A stretch of 64,000 nucleotides of DNA from assembly GCA_026120185.1 (NCBI GenBank), contig JANUWF010001636.1, positions 186,001 to 250,000 on the forward strand. Direction: 5' to 3'. The notes beneath the pieces were generated by a model. It was given only the letters and a program-made list of their open reading frames with translations. It ran no database searches and was not told the origin of the DNA. The translations under genes and the position numbers were made by a program. Positions 23,901-34,549 of this stretch are shown piece by piece. How positions within the stretch are numbered: the stretch's first letter is position 1; each line of letters starts with the position of its first letter. This DNA comes from Voacanga thouarsii. Its lineage: Eukaryota > Streptophyta > Magnoliopsida > Gentianales > Apocynaceae.

Positions 23901-24214
23901 ACATTATGCTGGAGAAGTTAGCTGGGAAGATTACCAGCAGAAGCTGCTCGAGCTGAGTTCCCTTGAGAATCCTGAAAATGCAAGTCCAGCTTAGAGCAAT
24001 GTGTCCACCGGTCGAAGTCATGGACAGCCATCTCCACAGCAATTCTTTGCTCCTTTCCCACCCGAGAGCTCTGATCAATCACTGCCCCAATTGAACCAAA
24101 CACACGATGCTCATTTACTTCGCAACCGATCTTTTTCTGATCATTGGCTGACGATTTTGAAGCAGCAGCCAATAAGAATATACCCAATAAGAAAAAGAGC
24201 AGGAGAGAGGACAT
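20911..24214 (-). CDS. Glutamate receptor-like channel (GLR), five exons
   Basis: Plant GLRs are plasma-membrane, amino-acid-gated, mostly calcium-permeable channels. Exons by splice sites and phase: 24214-23935, 23761-22458, about 22270-21952, 21846-21449 and 21366-20911. They join in frame to about 918 residues, the usual family length. The start gives a signal peptide ([19 protein letters not shown]). Residues about 35-400 are the extracellular receptor-family ligand-binding region ([19 protein letters not shown]). Ligand-binding lobe S1 follows (about 430-560, with [17 protein letters not shown]), then M1 ([17 protein letters not shown]), the pore loop ([17 protein letters not shown]), M3 ([12 protein letters not shown]), lobe S2 and M4 ([17 protein letters not shown]). 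No stop or frameshift is seen. The clade is not assigned. Lobe S2 reads [17 protein letters not shown], so the acidic residue usually found in the DEIPY-like motif is absent. Confidence 0.92.
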
Positions 24215-25951
24215 GTCTGATACAAAGGCCGAACTTTGTGGATGAAATGACCAGCAAATCTAACGACTTGCAAAAAAAAAAGAGCTGATTTCTTAGAATC
24301 ATGCTCAAGAATCTTTGTTATGACTGATTCAAACACGTTACCAAAATTCTTGCGACAGAGACATCTCAATCTTTCTTAAGGAATCAGAAATCCTTGTGAA
24401 ATTTCTGATAAATTTTCAGTCTGACGCGTATTCTTCTTAATCAACACCACCATAAGTCAACAAAGAAAGTCCTCTTTTTCTCCTTCGTTTTTTTACCACT
24501 TGCTAATTTCTTACTACATTTTATGCACGCAAGGACCAAAAGACAAGAATGCAATAAAAGGGTGATGAAGCATTGGAAGAAATAGTAATGCAGTAGATCT
24601 CAAACTGCTAATCATTTTGCCAAATACTTGCAACATTTTATTATCGCAGCCGTTTTTTAAAAAAAAAAAATACAAAAAAGAAGAAGTCAATCTTCCCAGA
24701 AAGTTTGCCAGAAGTGAGAAGATTAACTTATTCTAGAATTTAGACACAAACAGCACATTAATCTAAAACCACCGGTACTGTACAAAGCATCATAATCTTG
24801 AAACTGCTACTGCTACCTTGCAATTTAGCAGAGTTTAATAACCGACATAGAAGCATGCTTGGAGACTTGGACAGCCTCAGTTCTTCAGAAAGATTGATAG
24901 ATTAATGTAATCTTTAAGTATTTTTTCTGTTCCTGATTACTGGTGGTTCCAAGGACCGACCTTGGAGTATAGGTGCTTGATTTTCAATTATAATTCACGG
25001 TTCCCTAAGAAGCCAAAGAAAAGGTTGGTTGTGTGCTTTTATTTTTAGTGGATTGCATTTAGCAATTCTGTTTGCTTTTGTTTGTTTTTTCAGCAACAAA
25101 GTTATTATATCGGTGATTCTCAAAAGTACAATAAGCTAACATGCATTCAAAAGATTGGTTAGTTGATAAAGAGATTATTACTTTTATAAGAGAGATTAAT
25201 AGTTTAAATTTTAGTATAAGTTAAAAACATAATTAGTTTGATACTGATCCATATACTAATTGAAAAATATTCAACTAACTAATTTCTTAAAAAAGAATCT
25301 CATATAATAATTATAATTTAAATTGAATATATTAGGGTGAAAATATATTCTTTTTTGTCATGTTGAAGAAGGATTGTTAAGTTAGAATTCTATGAAAATT
25401 GCGTCACTAAGTATGAATATTTATTATGATTGCATGAATATCTTTTTTAATTATATAAATATCAGTTATGATTTATATAATTAATCGTAATTACAAGTGG
25501 GTAGAAATTTATTTGAGATGAATTTGATTGGATATAATAAAAAATTATTAAATATGTAAAGTTTAGATGGAGTTAAAGAGTGAGAATATAATGTATTGTG
25601 AGTAAATTACCGTTATCGAAAAATAAAAATTATTTAAATTAATATTATTTTAAATTAAAATTTAATTTTACATTAGATAGAGTTTTTATTCAAATATAAG
25701 TCTAAATATTAATCATAATTATATGAATAACGATAAAAATAATAAAATTCTGTTAAAGATTTTTTAGGCATATTATCACTTTTATTATGGTCAATTTTTT
25801 TTTTTAATTTAGATTAATAAAAACAGTGGACCAAATCTGTTGACTTGATTGCAAGCAAGCAGCCATTGAAGGCCGTTGAATTCCAACATGAACGGTAGGT
25901 GGGGCCCACTTGAATCTCTTAGTATAACATATTTTTATAGTATGAAATTAT
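24215..25951. other. GLR upstream region and AT-rich intergenic DNA
   Basis: Bases from 24215 to about 24500 probably hold the GLR 5' untranslated region and promoter, but no single clear TATA box stands out. The rest is AT-rich with no gene recognised. Confidence 0.4.
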
Positions 25952-25956
25952 GAATC

Positions 25957-26320
25957 TGATGTAAAATTTAAGTAGTGTTAAAATAAAAAATTTATACATT
26001 ACACACTAATAAAATTTTAACTATTCTTTGCACAATAATTTCTTCAAATCTCTCTCTTTCTTTCTCACATAATTTTCTCTCACAATCACAATTCTTTCTT
26101 TCACAAAATGATGGTGTATTACAAACTTAGAGAATAGCTCTATTTATAGAGCTCTTAATTAGTGAAATACATCATTTTCTACTAATCTTAATTAGTAGTA
26201 TCTCCACTAAATGATGGACATTTATAAAAATTCATAATTAGTGAAGTTTTCACTAATTTTCTAATAATTCATATAAATCCATAATTAGTGGAGCTTCCAC
26301 TAATTCAAATATTTACAACA
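25957..26320 (-). repeat. 3' LTR of Copia A2
   Basis: This 364-bp repeat pairs with 30746-31096. It starts TGATGTAAAATTTAAG, a decayed TGTTATAAAATTTGAG, and ends ATTTACAACA. The TATA palindrome lies near 26132-26149. The polypurine tract (complement of ccccccttt) directly follows at 26321. Confidence 0.9.
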
Positions 26321-26453
26321 CCCCCCTTTGGATATCCATTCATTACATAAAGAATATACTTCGTTAAAACCTTATTAGATAAAAATCCAGTGGGAAAAAA
26401 ATCTAGTGAAGAAAAAAGATTACACTATTCTATATGTCTGTTTATTACTCCCC

Positions 26454-27716
26454 CTAATGAGATGATTCATTTAAATCTTTAAACCGACGCATACCGATTT
26501 TATATCTCAACTTCTCAAATGTTGCAGTCGGTAAAGTTTTCGTGAAAATATCTGCGAGGTTGTCACATGACCGAATTTGTAGCACATCAATTTCACCTTT
26601 CTTTTGAAGTTCATGAGTAAAGAAAAATTTTGGTGAAATATATTTTGTCCAATCTCCTTTAATATATCCTCCTCGTATTTGAGTTATGCAAGCTGCATTG
26701 TCTTCATAAAGAGGAGTTGGAATATCTCTGATAGATAATAATTCACAACTTTCTTGGATATCATGACTCATTAATCATAATTATACACATTTTCTACTTG
26801 CTTCATGAATGGCTATACTTTCAGCATAATTTGAAGAAGTAGTTGCTTTGAGATATCGAAGGACTTGTTTAATTCCATTCTAATGTCGTCGTGTTGGTGA
26901 AGAATTAAATCTTGCTAATAAATTAACAGCAAATATAATATCAGGTCATGTATTGTTAGCAAAACATATCAATGCATCAATTGCACTGAGATATAGTATT
27001 TCAGGACCAAGGAGTTCTTCATCATCTTCTTGAGGTTAAAATCTTTCTTCACATCTAATGACTGGACGATCATTGAAATACTCAATGGATGTGCTTTGTC
27101 CATGTAAAAGCTTTTTAGAACTTGTGCGGTATATGTTGATTGATGAAACTTGCCAAATATTCAATTTATAAACCAAGGCAAAATGTAATTTTACCAACAT
27201 CCTTAATGTTGAATAATCAATTATTTCGTGGAGCTCTTCAGGGGTTCCAATACGATTAATATCATTAACATATATCACAAATTTATAATCATATTTCTTA
27301 ATAAAAACACGTGGACATACCTGATCATTTGTAAATCCCGCTTTCAATAAATATTCACTAAGACGATTGAATCACATGCGCCCAAATTGCTTCAAGCCAT
27401 ATAATGATTTCTGTAATTTGATGGAGTAATTTTCACGAGGATAATGTTTATATGCTTCAGGCATATGAAATCCTTCGGGGATTTTCATGTAAACATCATT
27501 TTCTAAATTTTCATACAAGTAAGCAGTGACAACATTTAATAGGCGCATATCTATCTTTTCATGTACTACTAAACTGATAAGATATTGGAGTGTAATAGCA
27601 TCAACAATAAGATAATAAGTTTCATTATAATCAATACCTGATTTTTGTGAAAAATCTTGGGTTACTAACCGTACTTTATCTCGTATGATTTCATTATTTT
27701 CATTGCACTTTCTCAC
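26454..27716 (-). pseudogene. Copia A2 reverse transcriptase and RNase H remnants
   Basis: Three frames remain. 27716-27372 has the N-terminal reverse transcriptase blocks (SGIDYNETYYLIVDAITLQ, KIDMRLLNVVTAYLYENLEN, NYSIKLQKSLYGLK). 27347-27036 has the active-site stretch, where the catalytic YVDD reads YVND. 26771-26454 has the RNase H end (TPLYEDNAACI and ISPKFFFTHELQKKGEIDVLQI). The central RNase H catalytic part is deleted. The mutated active site and the breaks show it is dead. Confidence 0.88.
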
Positions 27717-28431
27717 AAATATCCATTCGTAGTCAATAAGTTTTACACCTTCTGGTGTTCAGACTGCAGGTCCGAAGACTTTACGTTGTGTCAGTGCATT
27801 TAACTCCAATTGAATCTCATCTTTCTATTGTAGCCAATCTTTTCTATGCCAACATTCATCAACTGATATTGGTTTAGAATCATCATTATTCTGTGTAACA
27901 TTAAGAGATATATTGTATGCAAACATATTATCAATAATTGTTTTTATCCAATTCCAACTTCTACCGGAAGTGGTATAATTGATAGAAATTCACTATGAAC
28001 ATCTGGATCATTTAATCATCTTTTCTTTCGAGAATTTTTATCTTTAGAACTAAGAGGTCGGCCATGCTTCTGGCATGCTTTTGGCTCAGCAGCTATAGGT
28101 ATAATCTTTTATTCTGCTGCAACTTCAATTTGAATATGAGTATTTATAGTTGGAATATGCGATTTTGTAACTCTTCTGGAGTCAACAAAAGTGTCTGACA
28201 TTTGATTTGAATTTGTAATATTTTGCAAATGAATTATCTTTTAAACTTCAAGTTTACACGCGCTTATACGCGGATTAAGATAATTTAATGATGTTGTCCA
28301 ATCAAGATCTTTCTTATACTATTTTTGTTCTCCCCCTTTTTTTTTTTACTCTTCCCGGTACCATCTTTTCCCCTTCCTCCTTGTCTTTTCTTCTCCTCCA
28401 TCTATCATCTACCTCTTCTTCTTCATCGTAC

Positions 28432-28436
<5 letters not shown>

Positions 28437-28479
<43 letters not shown>
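28437..28479. repeat. (TG)n microsatellite
   Basis: About 21 TG units, lying upstream of the RKD start codon in its presumed 5' region. Its polyCys-Val or polyHis-Thr frames are not genes. Confidence 0.95.
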
Positions 28480-28481
<2 letters not shown>

Positions 28482-28546
28482 CGATATATATTTCAATCAT
28501 CAGCCATTAGTAAATATAAAAAAAATAAAAAAACCTCAAAGCAGAT

Positions 28547-29949
28547 ATGGAGACTCATAATTCATTTGAGACATGGTCAAATTTTGACTTGGTTTCTAAT
28601 GCAGAAGATTTTGATGTGTTTTCTTTTCTAAGCCAACCGCTTCCGCCTAATGTCAGGTCTAACGCAGAAGATTTTGATCTATTTTTCTTTCCAAACCAAC
28701 CGCTTTCGTCTAATTTTCCAAACTAATCGCTTCCGCATAATTTCAGGTGAGATACCTTTGAGGACTTCTTTTTTTTTTTTTAGTATGCTTAATAATGAAA
28801 TAATGAAATTAAACTCTCTTTTGGTTTGTTGTGATGTAAATCAGTGGTAGTTTTGGACATGCTGCTTTGGATTTTCAATTTTACCTACCCATTCAAGAGG
28901 CTGCTTTTGATGTTGTTGATCTACCCATTCCAGAAACTGCTTTTGATGCTATTCCTCTGAATGAGGATATGCTTGTGCATGATCTTTTCTACTCCCTAAT
29001 GGATTTTGAACAAAACCAGAATATGATTCCAGGTTATTATACATTCAAACATAGATTTTGCATGTTATTACCTTTACTGATATTGTTTTTCCTTTTCTAG
29101 GAGAAATAATGAGTGGTCTTGGTAACGAATTTGGAGTGAGGACCCATGAAATGCATAATATCGAAGTTCAAGATATTATTGCAGATGAAATTCCTATGGA
29201 GAATGAGAGGATTAGGAGGCAGAGAGCGGAGAAGGGCAATAGTTTCAAGACACTATTAAAAGAAATAATTTTGCAGTACTTTTACCTGCCAATCAAAAGC
29301 AAGGCCAAAAAACTGAATATTGACTTAACCCCTCTCAAGAACAGATGTAGAGAGTTGGAAATTCGTCGATGACCTCACAGGAAGTTGATAAGCTTGGAGA
29401 CCCTAATCAAGAATGTTCAGGTTCTCTCACACACACACTTGTAATTTGCTAAAATTATGAAAGATTTATAAGTAAATAATGACTGGAATGAATGTATCTC
29501 CACCAATGATATCACTTCAATTTACATGAGTGAAATAAAGATGAAGGAGGACATAAGTTAAGAGAAGCCATTGAGATACTAGAATGTGAGAAGAAGTTGG
29601 TAGAAGAAAATCCTAATACGCAGTTGGAGGACCAAACACAGAAATTGAGACAAACATGCTTCAAGGCCAAATATAATAAAAAACTTAAGGGGATGAGAAA
29701 ATTTCGAGACTCATTGCGCAGTAACGTCATGACTAATTTTGCTGCTAGTCTAGATGCTGGCCCAAGGGAAAAGGAAGAGAATGAGGATGCCGAAGAAGAG
29801 GAACTGAAATTCATAATTGCTACCTGTTTGTCTTCTTCTAATGCAAACATGGAAAAAGAACAATTACAAACATTCATCCTCAATTTGTCAACTCAATTGA
29901 AAAAGAGCAACTACAAGCATGCATCCTCAAATTCACGTGAATACCAGTG
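28547..29949 (+). pseudogene. RKD-like RWP-RK domain gene copy inside Copia A2
   Basis: RKD proteins are plant transcription factors with an RWP-RK DNA-binding domain, known from egg-cell and gametophyte identity. The plus strand carries a spliced gene. Exon 1 is 28547-28656 (METHNSFETWSNFDLVSN...), exon 2 28845-29032 (ending DFEQNQNMIP), exon 3 29101-29420 (start of the RWP-RK domain with ILQYFYLPIKSKAKKLNI and LTPLKNRCRELEIRR), and exon 4 about 29537-29949 (KLREAIEILE, QKLRQTCFKAKYNKK). Phases of the first three exons join cleanly. In exon 3 the invariant Trp of the RRWPHRK signature is a TGA stop (29370-29372), and reading continues in frame behind it (PHRKLISLETLIKNVQ). The exon 4 acceptor is not clean. 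Introns are kept, and the gene is antisense to the host element. It is a pseudogene unless the stop is a sequencing error. Confidence 0.85.
28595..28747 (+). repeat. 63-bp tandem repeat in RKD exon 1, about 2.6 copies
   Basis: Units start at 28595, 28658 and 28709 (the last shortened), each beginning tctaa and ending with a cag/gt-type donor. The unit is 21 codons long, so reading frame is kept in the first two; the third has an in-frame TAA at 28724-28726. Confidence 0.75.
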
Positions 29950-30104
29950 AGATGAATAAAGGAAATACAAGTGAATACAAGACTTATGATCAAGAGGAGA
30001 TAGTTTTTTTTTTTAAATTATTAGCAGTAATATAGTATATATTGATATCCGAATGTAACATTTCAAAGATGTGATACTTATTATTAATGGAAATATCCTT
30101 TTCC

Positions 30105-30745
30105 CCACTTCAGGTGGCCAGTATTGCTCTGTGCTAAGGGAAATATCGAGTGTGTCCATGACCATAACCACGGCCACTGCCACAACTACGACTATAACGA
30201 TGGCTTCTGTTGGAGCCAACAGCATTCACTTCTGGGAGTGCTGTTGAGCCAGTTGGTCTAGTTTCATGATTTCGCAATAATAACTCATTGTTTTTTTTGC
30301 AATGAGGAGGGTAGTAATTAAATCTGTAAATTTGGTATACTATTTTTCTCGATATTGTTGCTGTAGGACAATATTCGAGGCATGAAAGATGGAGAATGTC
30401 TTTTCCAATATATTTTCATCAGTAATTTTTTCTCCGCATAATTTTAATTGAGATGTAAGTTGATACATCGCGGAGCCATATTCATTCACGATTTTAAAAT
30501 TGTGCAACTTCAGGTGTAATCATTTATACTGTACAGTTGGTAATACGACCATCTTCAGGTGGTCAAATTTAAATTGCCCACAAGACATATAGACCTTTTT
30601 TTTCATCATTTAGATGCATTTTTATATGACATATAATTTTTCTAGCAATATCAAGGGCTACAAATTCGAGGTTAGTAAGGTGAGCCATAGAGATTAATAA
30701 ACTGTCTTCTGGCTTTAATAACGGCAGAGACTCGTGCTGATAACG
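30105..30745 (-). pseudogene. Copia A2 gag remnant and primer-binding site
   Basis: This DNA aligns with 62791-63611 of A3: the gag region around the R/G/Y-rich stretch, the capsid-like part, and the leader start. A deletion removes about 130 bp near 30600. The primer site (30731-30745, minus strand CGTTATCAGCACGAG) adjoins the LTR and is of the same tRNA-Ile-like type as in A1. Confidence 0.8.
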
Positions 30746-31096
30746 TGTTATAAAATTTGAGTAGTGTTAGAATAAAAAATTCACACATTACACACTAATA
30801 AAACTCTAACTATTCTTTGTACAAGAATTTCTTCAAATCTCTCTCTTTCTTTCTCTCACAATCATAATTCTTTCTTTCACAAAATGATGGTGTATTACAA
30901 GCTTAGAGAATAGCTCTATTTATAGAGCTCTTAATTAGTGAAATACATCATCTTCCACTAATCTTAATTAGTGGTGTCTCCACTAAATGATGGACATCCA
31001 TAAAAATTCATAATTAGTGGAGTTTCCACTAATTCCCTAATAATTCACATAAATCCATAATTAATGGAACTTCCACTAATTCAAATATTTACAACA
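30746..31096 (-). repeat. 5' LTR of Copia A2
   Basis: This 351-bp LTR starts TGTTATAAAATTTGAG and ends ATTTACAACA, next to the target duplication GAATC. It contains the TATA palindrome near 30913-30930 and five or more CCACTAAT or ATTAGTGG motifs. Confidence 0.92.
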
Positions 31097-31101
31097 GAAT
31101 C

Positions 31102-31756
31102 ACGTTTCTCAAACATTTTAGTATATAAATGTAAGACTAGAGACAAGGAAACGTGATTTTTCCAAAAAAAAAAAAAAAGAATATTAGGTCAACAACAATT
31201 CAGTTGAATGAAATTGAAAATTATTTTTTTATTAATTTAGATTATTATAAAGATGATTTTTTATATAAAAATAAAACAATATATTATATTTATTTTGTCT
31301 TAATCAAATTGATATAAATTTACTTGTTAATAGAAACAAAATTGAAACTTAACATTGAAAAGATAAATTATACGAAAGGTATATTAGAAGGCTAATTTAA
31401 TAATTTCTAGTAGATGAACAGTAAATTTTAAATAAAAATTTTTAATTTAATTTTACTAAAGTAAAAATAAAATAAAATTTTAGTAAGGTAAAATTTTTAA
31501 AAATTGTAACGTATGATATAGTATAATAAAAATAAAAATAATGTAAATTTCAAAATATTTTATGTTAGAGTTAGATATATAAAAATAATATATAAGAATA
31601 ATATAAATTATTTTATAAATATATAATATATTAAAAAAATTAAGAAAATGTCAATTCTTTTAGAACATTTTAAAATGATAAGTATGTGGATTTAATTGAT
31701 ATGAAGGGAACACTATTTAAGTTATTATTAAGTAATATATTTTAATATTATTAAAA

Positions 31757-31762
<6 letters not shown>
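31102..31762. other. AT-rich intergenic stretch
   Basis: Very A/T-rich DNA without a recognisable gene. A short A-run is at 31165-31178. Confidence 0.5.

Positions 31763-31810
<48 letters not shown>
31763..31810. repeat. (AT)n microsatellite bordering the pararetrovirus relic
   Basis: About 24 AT units that end directly where pararetrovirus-like coding sequence begins. Confidence 0.95.
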
Positions 31811-31813
<3 letters not shown>

Positions 31814-32304
31814 CCATTATTCCAAAGGTTTAAGAAAAAGCCGATTCTCTGGATTGAAAAACAAACCAAGACAGTGAGAAAATTGGAAGAATTAGTAAAG
31901 AATTTACCTTATCTAGGAATTCCTAACCTAAAAGTCTTAATGAGGATATGGAAAAATTCTCAAACAGCTATTACTTGGACAACAATGAAAGTAATTGGTT
32001 AGATATCATTCTAGTGCTAAGTCCACAAAAGAATTATTTTACTATTAAAAAAGAAATTTTATCTATTACTTTAAATATTGCAAAATTTCAAGATAATTTG
32101 ATAGACATGTAATTTTTATTATGTATTGATTGTAAAGCTAGTAAAGATATTTTGCAAAAAGATGTGAAAATTTTTGTTTCAAAACAAATTTTTGCAATAT
32201 GGCAAAGTTTACTTTTGATGTTTTATTTTGATATCTTGTAGATTAAAGGTGAAAATAATTCTATTCGACTTTTTAAGTAGAGAATTTTTACAGTGAAATA
32301 GCAC
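31811..32304 (+). pseudogene. Endogenous pararetrovirus (Caulimoviridae) RT-RNase H fragment, plus-strand arm
   Basis: Translated pieces resemble the end of the reverse transcriptase and the RNase H region of caulimovirids: FKKKPILWIEKQTKTVRKLEE and LVKNLPYLGIP at 31830-31920, then in other frames NYFTIKKEILSITLNIAKFQD, CIDCKASKDILQKDVK, SKQIFAIWQ and IKGENNS up to about 32270. At least two frame changes and several stops break it. It starts at an (AT)n tract and ends at the join to the opposed arm, where a family-B LTR later inserted. It is an old, non-functional viral relic; the genus (florendovirus-like or petuvirus-like) is a guess from the motif style. Confidence 0.8.
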
Positions 32305-34098
32305 TGCTAAAATATATGCCCTCTAAACTAATATTATCTTATATAATTATCGAATTTTTAATAAAAGAATTTATTTAAGAAATTATTTATGAATTTTCAT
32401 TTTATTTGTGCACGATTTTCGTTTGGAAGTAACTTATTGTATTTAAGTAAATGATCCATATAAATGGTGTAAGGTATAGATCACGAGTTACTTACACACA
32501 TAAATGTTTGTTCTTAACCGACTGATGAGAATGAGAATCTCATCATATTTAGGTTATTGTGTTATGAATTCCAAATGGGGAATGACTTACCTTTAGCCAA
32601 TGAGTACTTCATAGTATGAGTGTATTTCGAATACGTAGAATATGACCTGTAATAATGGTTTCTAAAAGTACTATTTAGAAGAAACCCAGACTATTACTGC
32701 TATAGCGTGGACTAATACTCTACCATTTGAATATAAGTTGGTGGTCTAACGAAGTTGGAAGTATGTACTTTGATATGTTGTAATTAATGTTCTTAGCCAA
32801 TATACTTGTATGTTGGATATATGTGACTAGTTAGTTAAGATATACTTGTACAATATAACTTCTACGCTATATCATCCATTGTAATTGTTCAAATAATTTA
32901 AATATCTAGGGTCTTGTGGAACATAACTTGGATATTTACTTTAGGATAACTTTTTTAGAAAGTGAAAATATTCCAAGAGTCGTGGATCATTGGATTAGAG
33001 GTCTAAGAATGATAGATGTCTATTAGAGGGCTGTTAGTACACTCCTCCTCTCTAAATGTACGGCAATGCGTAGAGGGGTATTTTAGTCATTATACCTGTA
33101 GGTCAAAGATTTTGCTGACGCAGCATTATCATTGAGGTCAATATTTCCTTATGGTGATATTAGAAAATATTTAAAATGTAAAATATAGCTATTTATATAG
33201 TAGGGGTATTTTAGTCATTTTAATAGCCAATATGATGTGTCTTTTAGTCCCCAAAATAGCCCTTAAGTCCTAACAGATTTGGGTTAAGGAATTGATCTTA
33301 ACAATTATGGGTTTTATTTTTTTTATTTAAGTAGTCTAATTTATTATTGGATTAGAATAAAATAAAAGGTCCGAGAGAGTATATATTTTACCTAATTTAA
33401 TTGATTAATTAATTATTCAGGGCTCAAGACCCAAATTGAATAATTAGAAAATTAATCTAGATATAAACTAGATAAAAGGCTTGATATTTTATATTGGTCT
33501 TTTTGGACTTATTAATTATTTATTGAACTGTTTAATGAAGCTCAAAAAATAAGTAACTGATATTTTTTATTTATGGGTGTTCAAGGTTAAGAGTAAATAA
33601 TTTTATCTGATATAATGAATAAGGTAAAGGGTAAAATAAAATTTTAAAAAATTAATTATTAAATTAATTAAATAAATAAAAAAACAATACGAGATAGATC
33701 CCGTATTTTTTTGCATTAAAGATAACAAGTGCTTTCTGTTTTCATGCTGTTGTCACTCTCTCTCAACGAAGGTATGAAAAGAAATAAAGAGAAAAAACTC
33801 TTCAATTTTGGATTCACAAGGTAAACCAATTTTTCTCAATATGTTTACACAGAGGTCAAAGAGAAGCTATTTACATAGCAAACCCACATTATGTGAGTTT
33901 CACCGGTAAAGAAAATGGCACCATTTCGGAAGTTCAAAAGTTTCATGTGAATTAGACCAAGTCGACATTTATATTGACGTGATCCAATAGCTTCAAGTAT
34001 TCTTCTTCAGTGCCAATAAGATTATCTAAGTACAGAGGTAAATTTTTTCATTTAAGCGTGCTTTCAATTTTGATGATTTTTTCCATTTTCGATTTTCA
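32305..34098 (+). mobile_element. Solo LTR of Copia family B
   Basis: This 1794-bp sequence is the reverse complement of the LTR at 18493-20329. It begins TGCTAAAATATATGCCCTC and ends CCATTTTCGATTTTCA. A perfect 5-bp target duplication AGCAC flanks it (32300-32304 and 34099-34103). It lies within the pararetrovirus relic, so it arrived later. No internal element sequence is present. Confidence 0.88.
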
Positions 34099-34103
34099 AG
34101 CAC

Positions 34104-34537
34104 AAAAACCTTCTCAAAGACCTTTGATAAATAGATTTTCTCTATTAGCATCTCCTTCCCAAGAAAAATTATTCCAAATCATTTCTAGCTCAAAATTAGT
34201 TGATTCTCTAGAAGCATGAAAGAAAATTTCTCTTATTTCCTGTTCTTCCTATATAATGACAGAAGTAAGGCAAAAAAAATTTGGATATGCCAGTGATGGA
34301 AAAATTTAGGATTATCTTTTATGTAATAATTATTTGGGATAATTTTCCCGGGGAAGGAGATGATTGCTCATTGTTGTCTAGGTGATCGCTGTTTGAGAAT
34401 TTCTCCGCACTTAATATGACGTATCAATTTTTACAATTTGTAAGGCTTCTGGATTAGAAATTTCTAAAAAAGATAAAATTTTTACTATTCCTTTCAATTT
34501 TCTCACTGTCTCGATTTGTTTTTCAGTCTAAAGAATC
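34104..34537 (-). pseudogene. Endogenous pararetrovirus fragment, minus-strand arm
   Basis: Read on the minus strand from 34537, the first 190 bp or so repeat the RT segment of the plus-strand arm (gattct...actgaaaaacaaa and onward to about 34350) with many substitutions. The sequence then leaves that homology. At about 34250-34104 another open piece reads EIREIFFHASREST and WNNFSWEGDANRENLFIKGL, which looks like part of a caulimovirid polyprotein but is not placed by me. The outer end meets a short (TA)n tract at 34538-34548. Stops in every frame show that it is dead. Confidence 0.65.
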
Positions 34538-34549
34538 TATATATATACT

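Larger units (their letters stand above)
25957..31096 (-). mobile_element. Chimeric Copia retrotransposon A2 (family A) carrying an RKD gene copy
   Basis: LTRs lie at 25957-26320 and 30746-31096, flanked by a perfect 5-bp target duplication GAATC (25952-25956 and 31097-31101). Inside, the minus strand has a polypurine tract next to the left LTR, RNase H and reverse transcriptase remnants (26454-27716), the start of the integrase-RT linker (to about 28337), then foreign DNA, then gag remnants (about 30105-30745) and the primer site. Compared with A3, about 1.77 kb (61020-62790: protease, integrase and part of gag) is missing and about 1.77 kb (28338-30105) of an antisense, intron-containing RWP-RK gene stands in its place. 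About 180 bp of RNase H are also deleted near 26845. The two LTRs differ at roughly two dozen positions by eye, so the insertion is not recent. It cannot encode its own proteins. Confidence 0.9.

Noticed and set aside
28288..28560. Open frames with poly Cys-Val or His-Thr across the (TG)n tract
   Set aside because: They are products of the dinucleotide repeat in both strands and have no other protein-like content.
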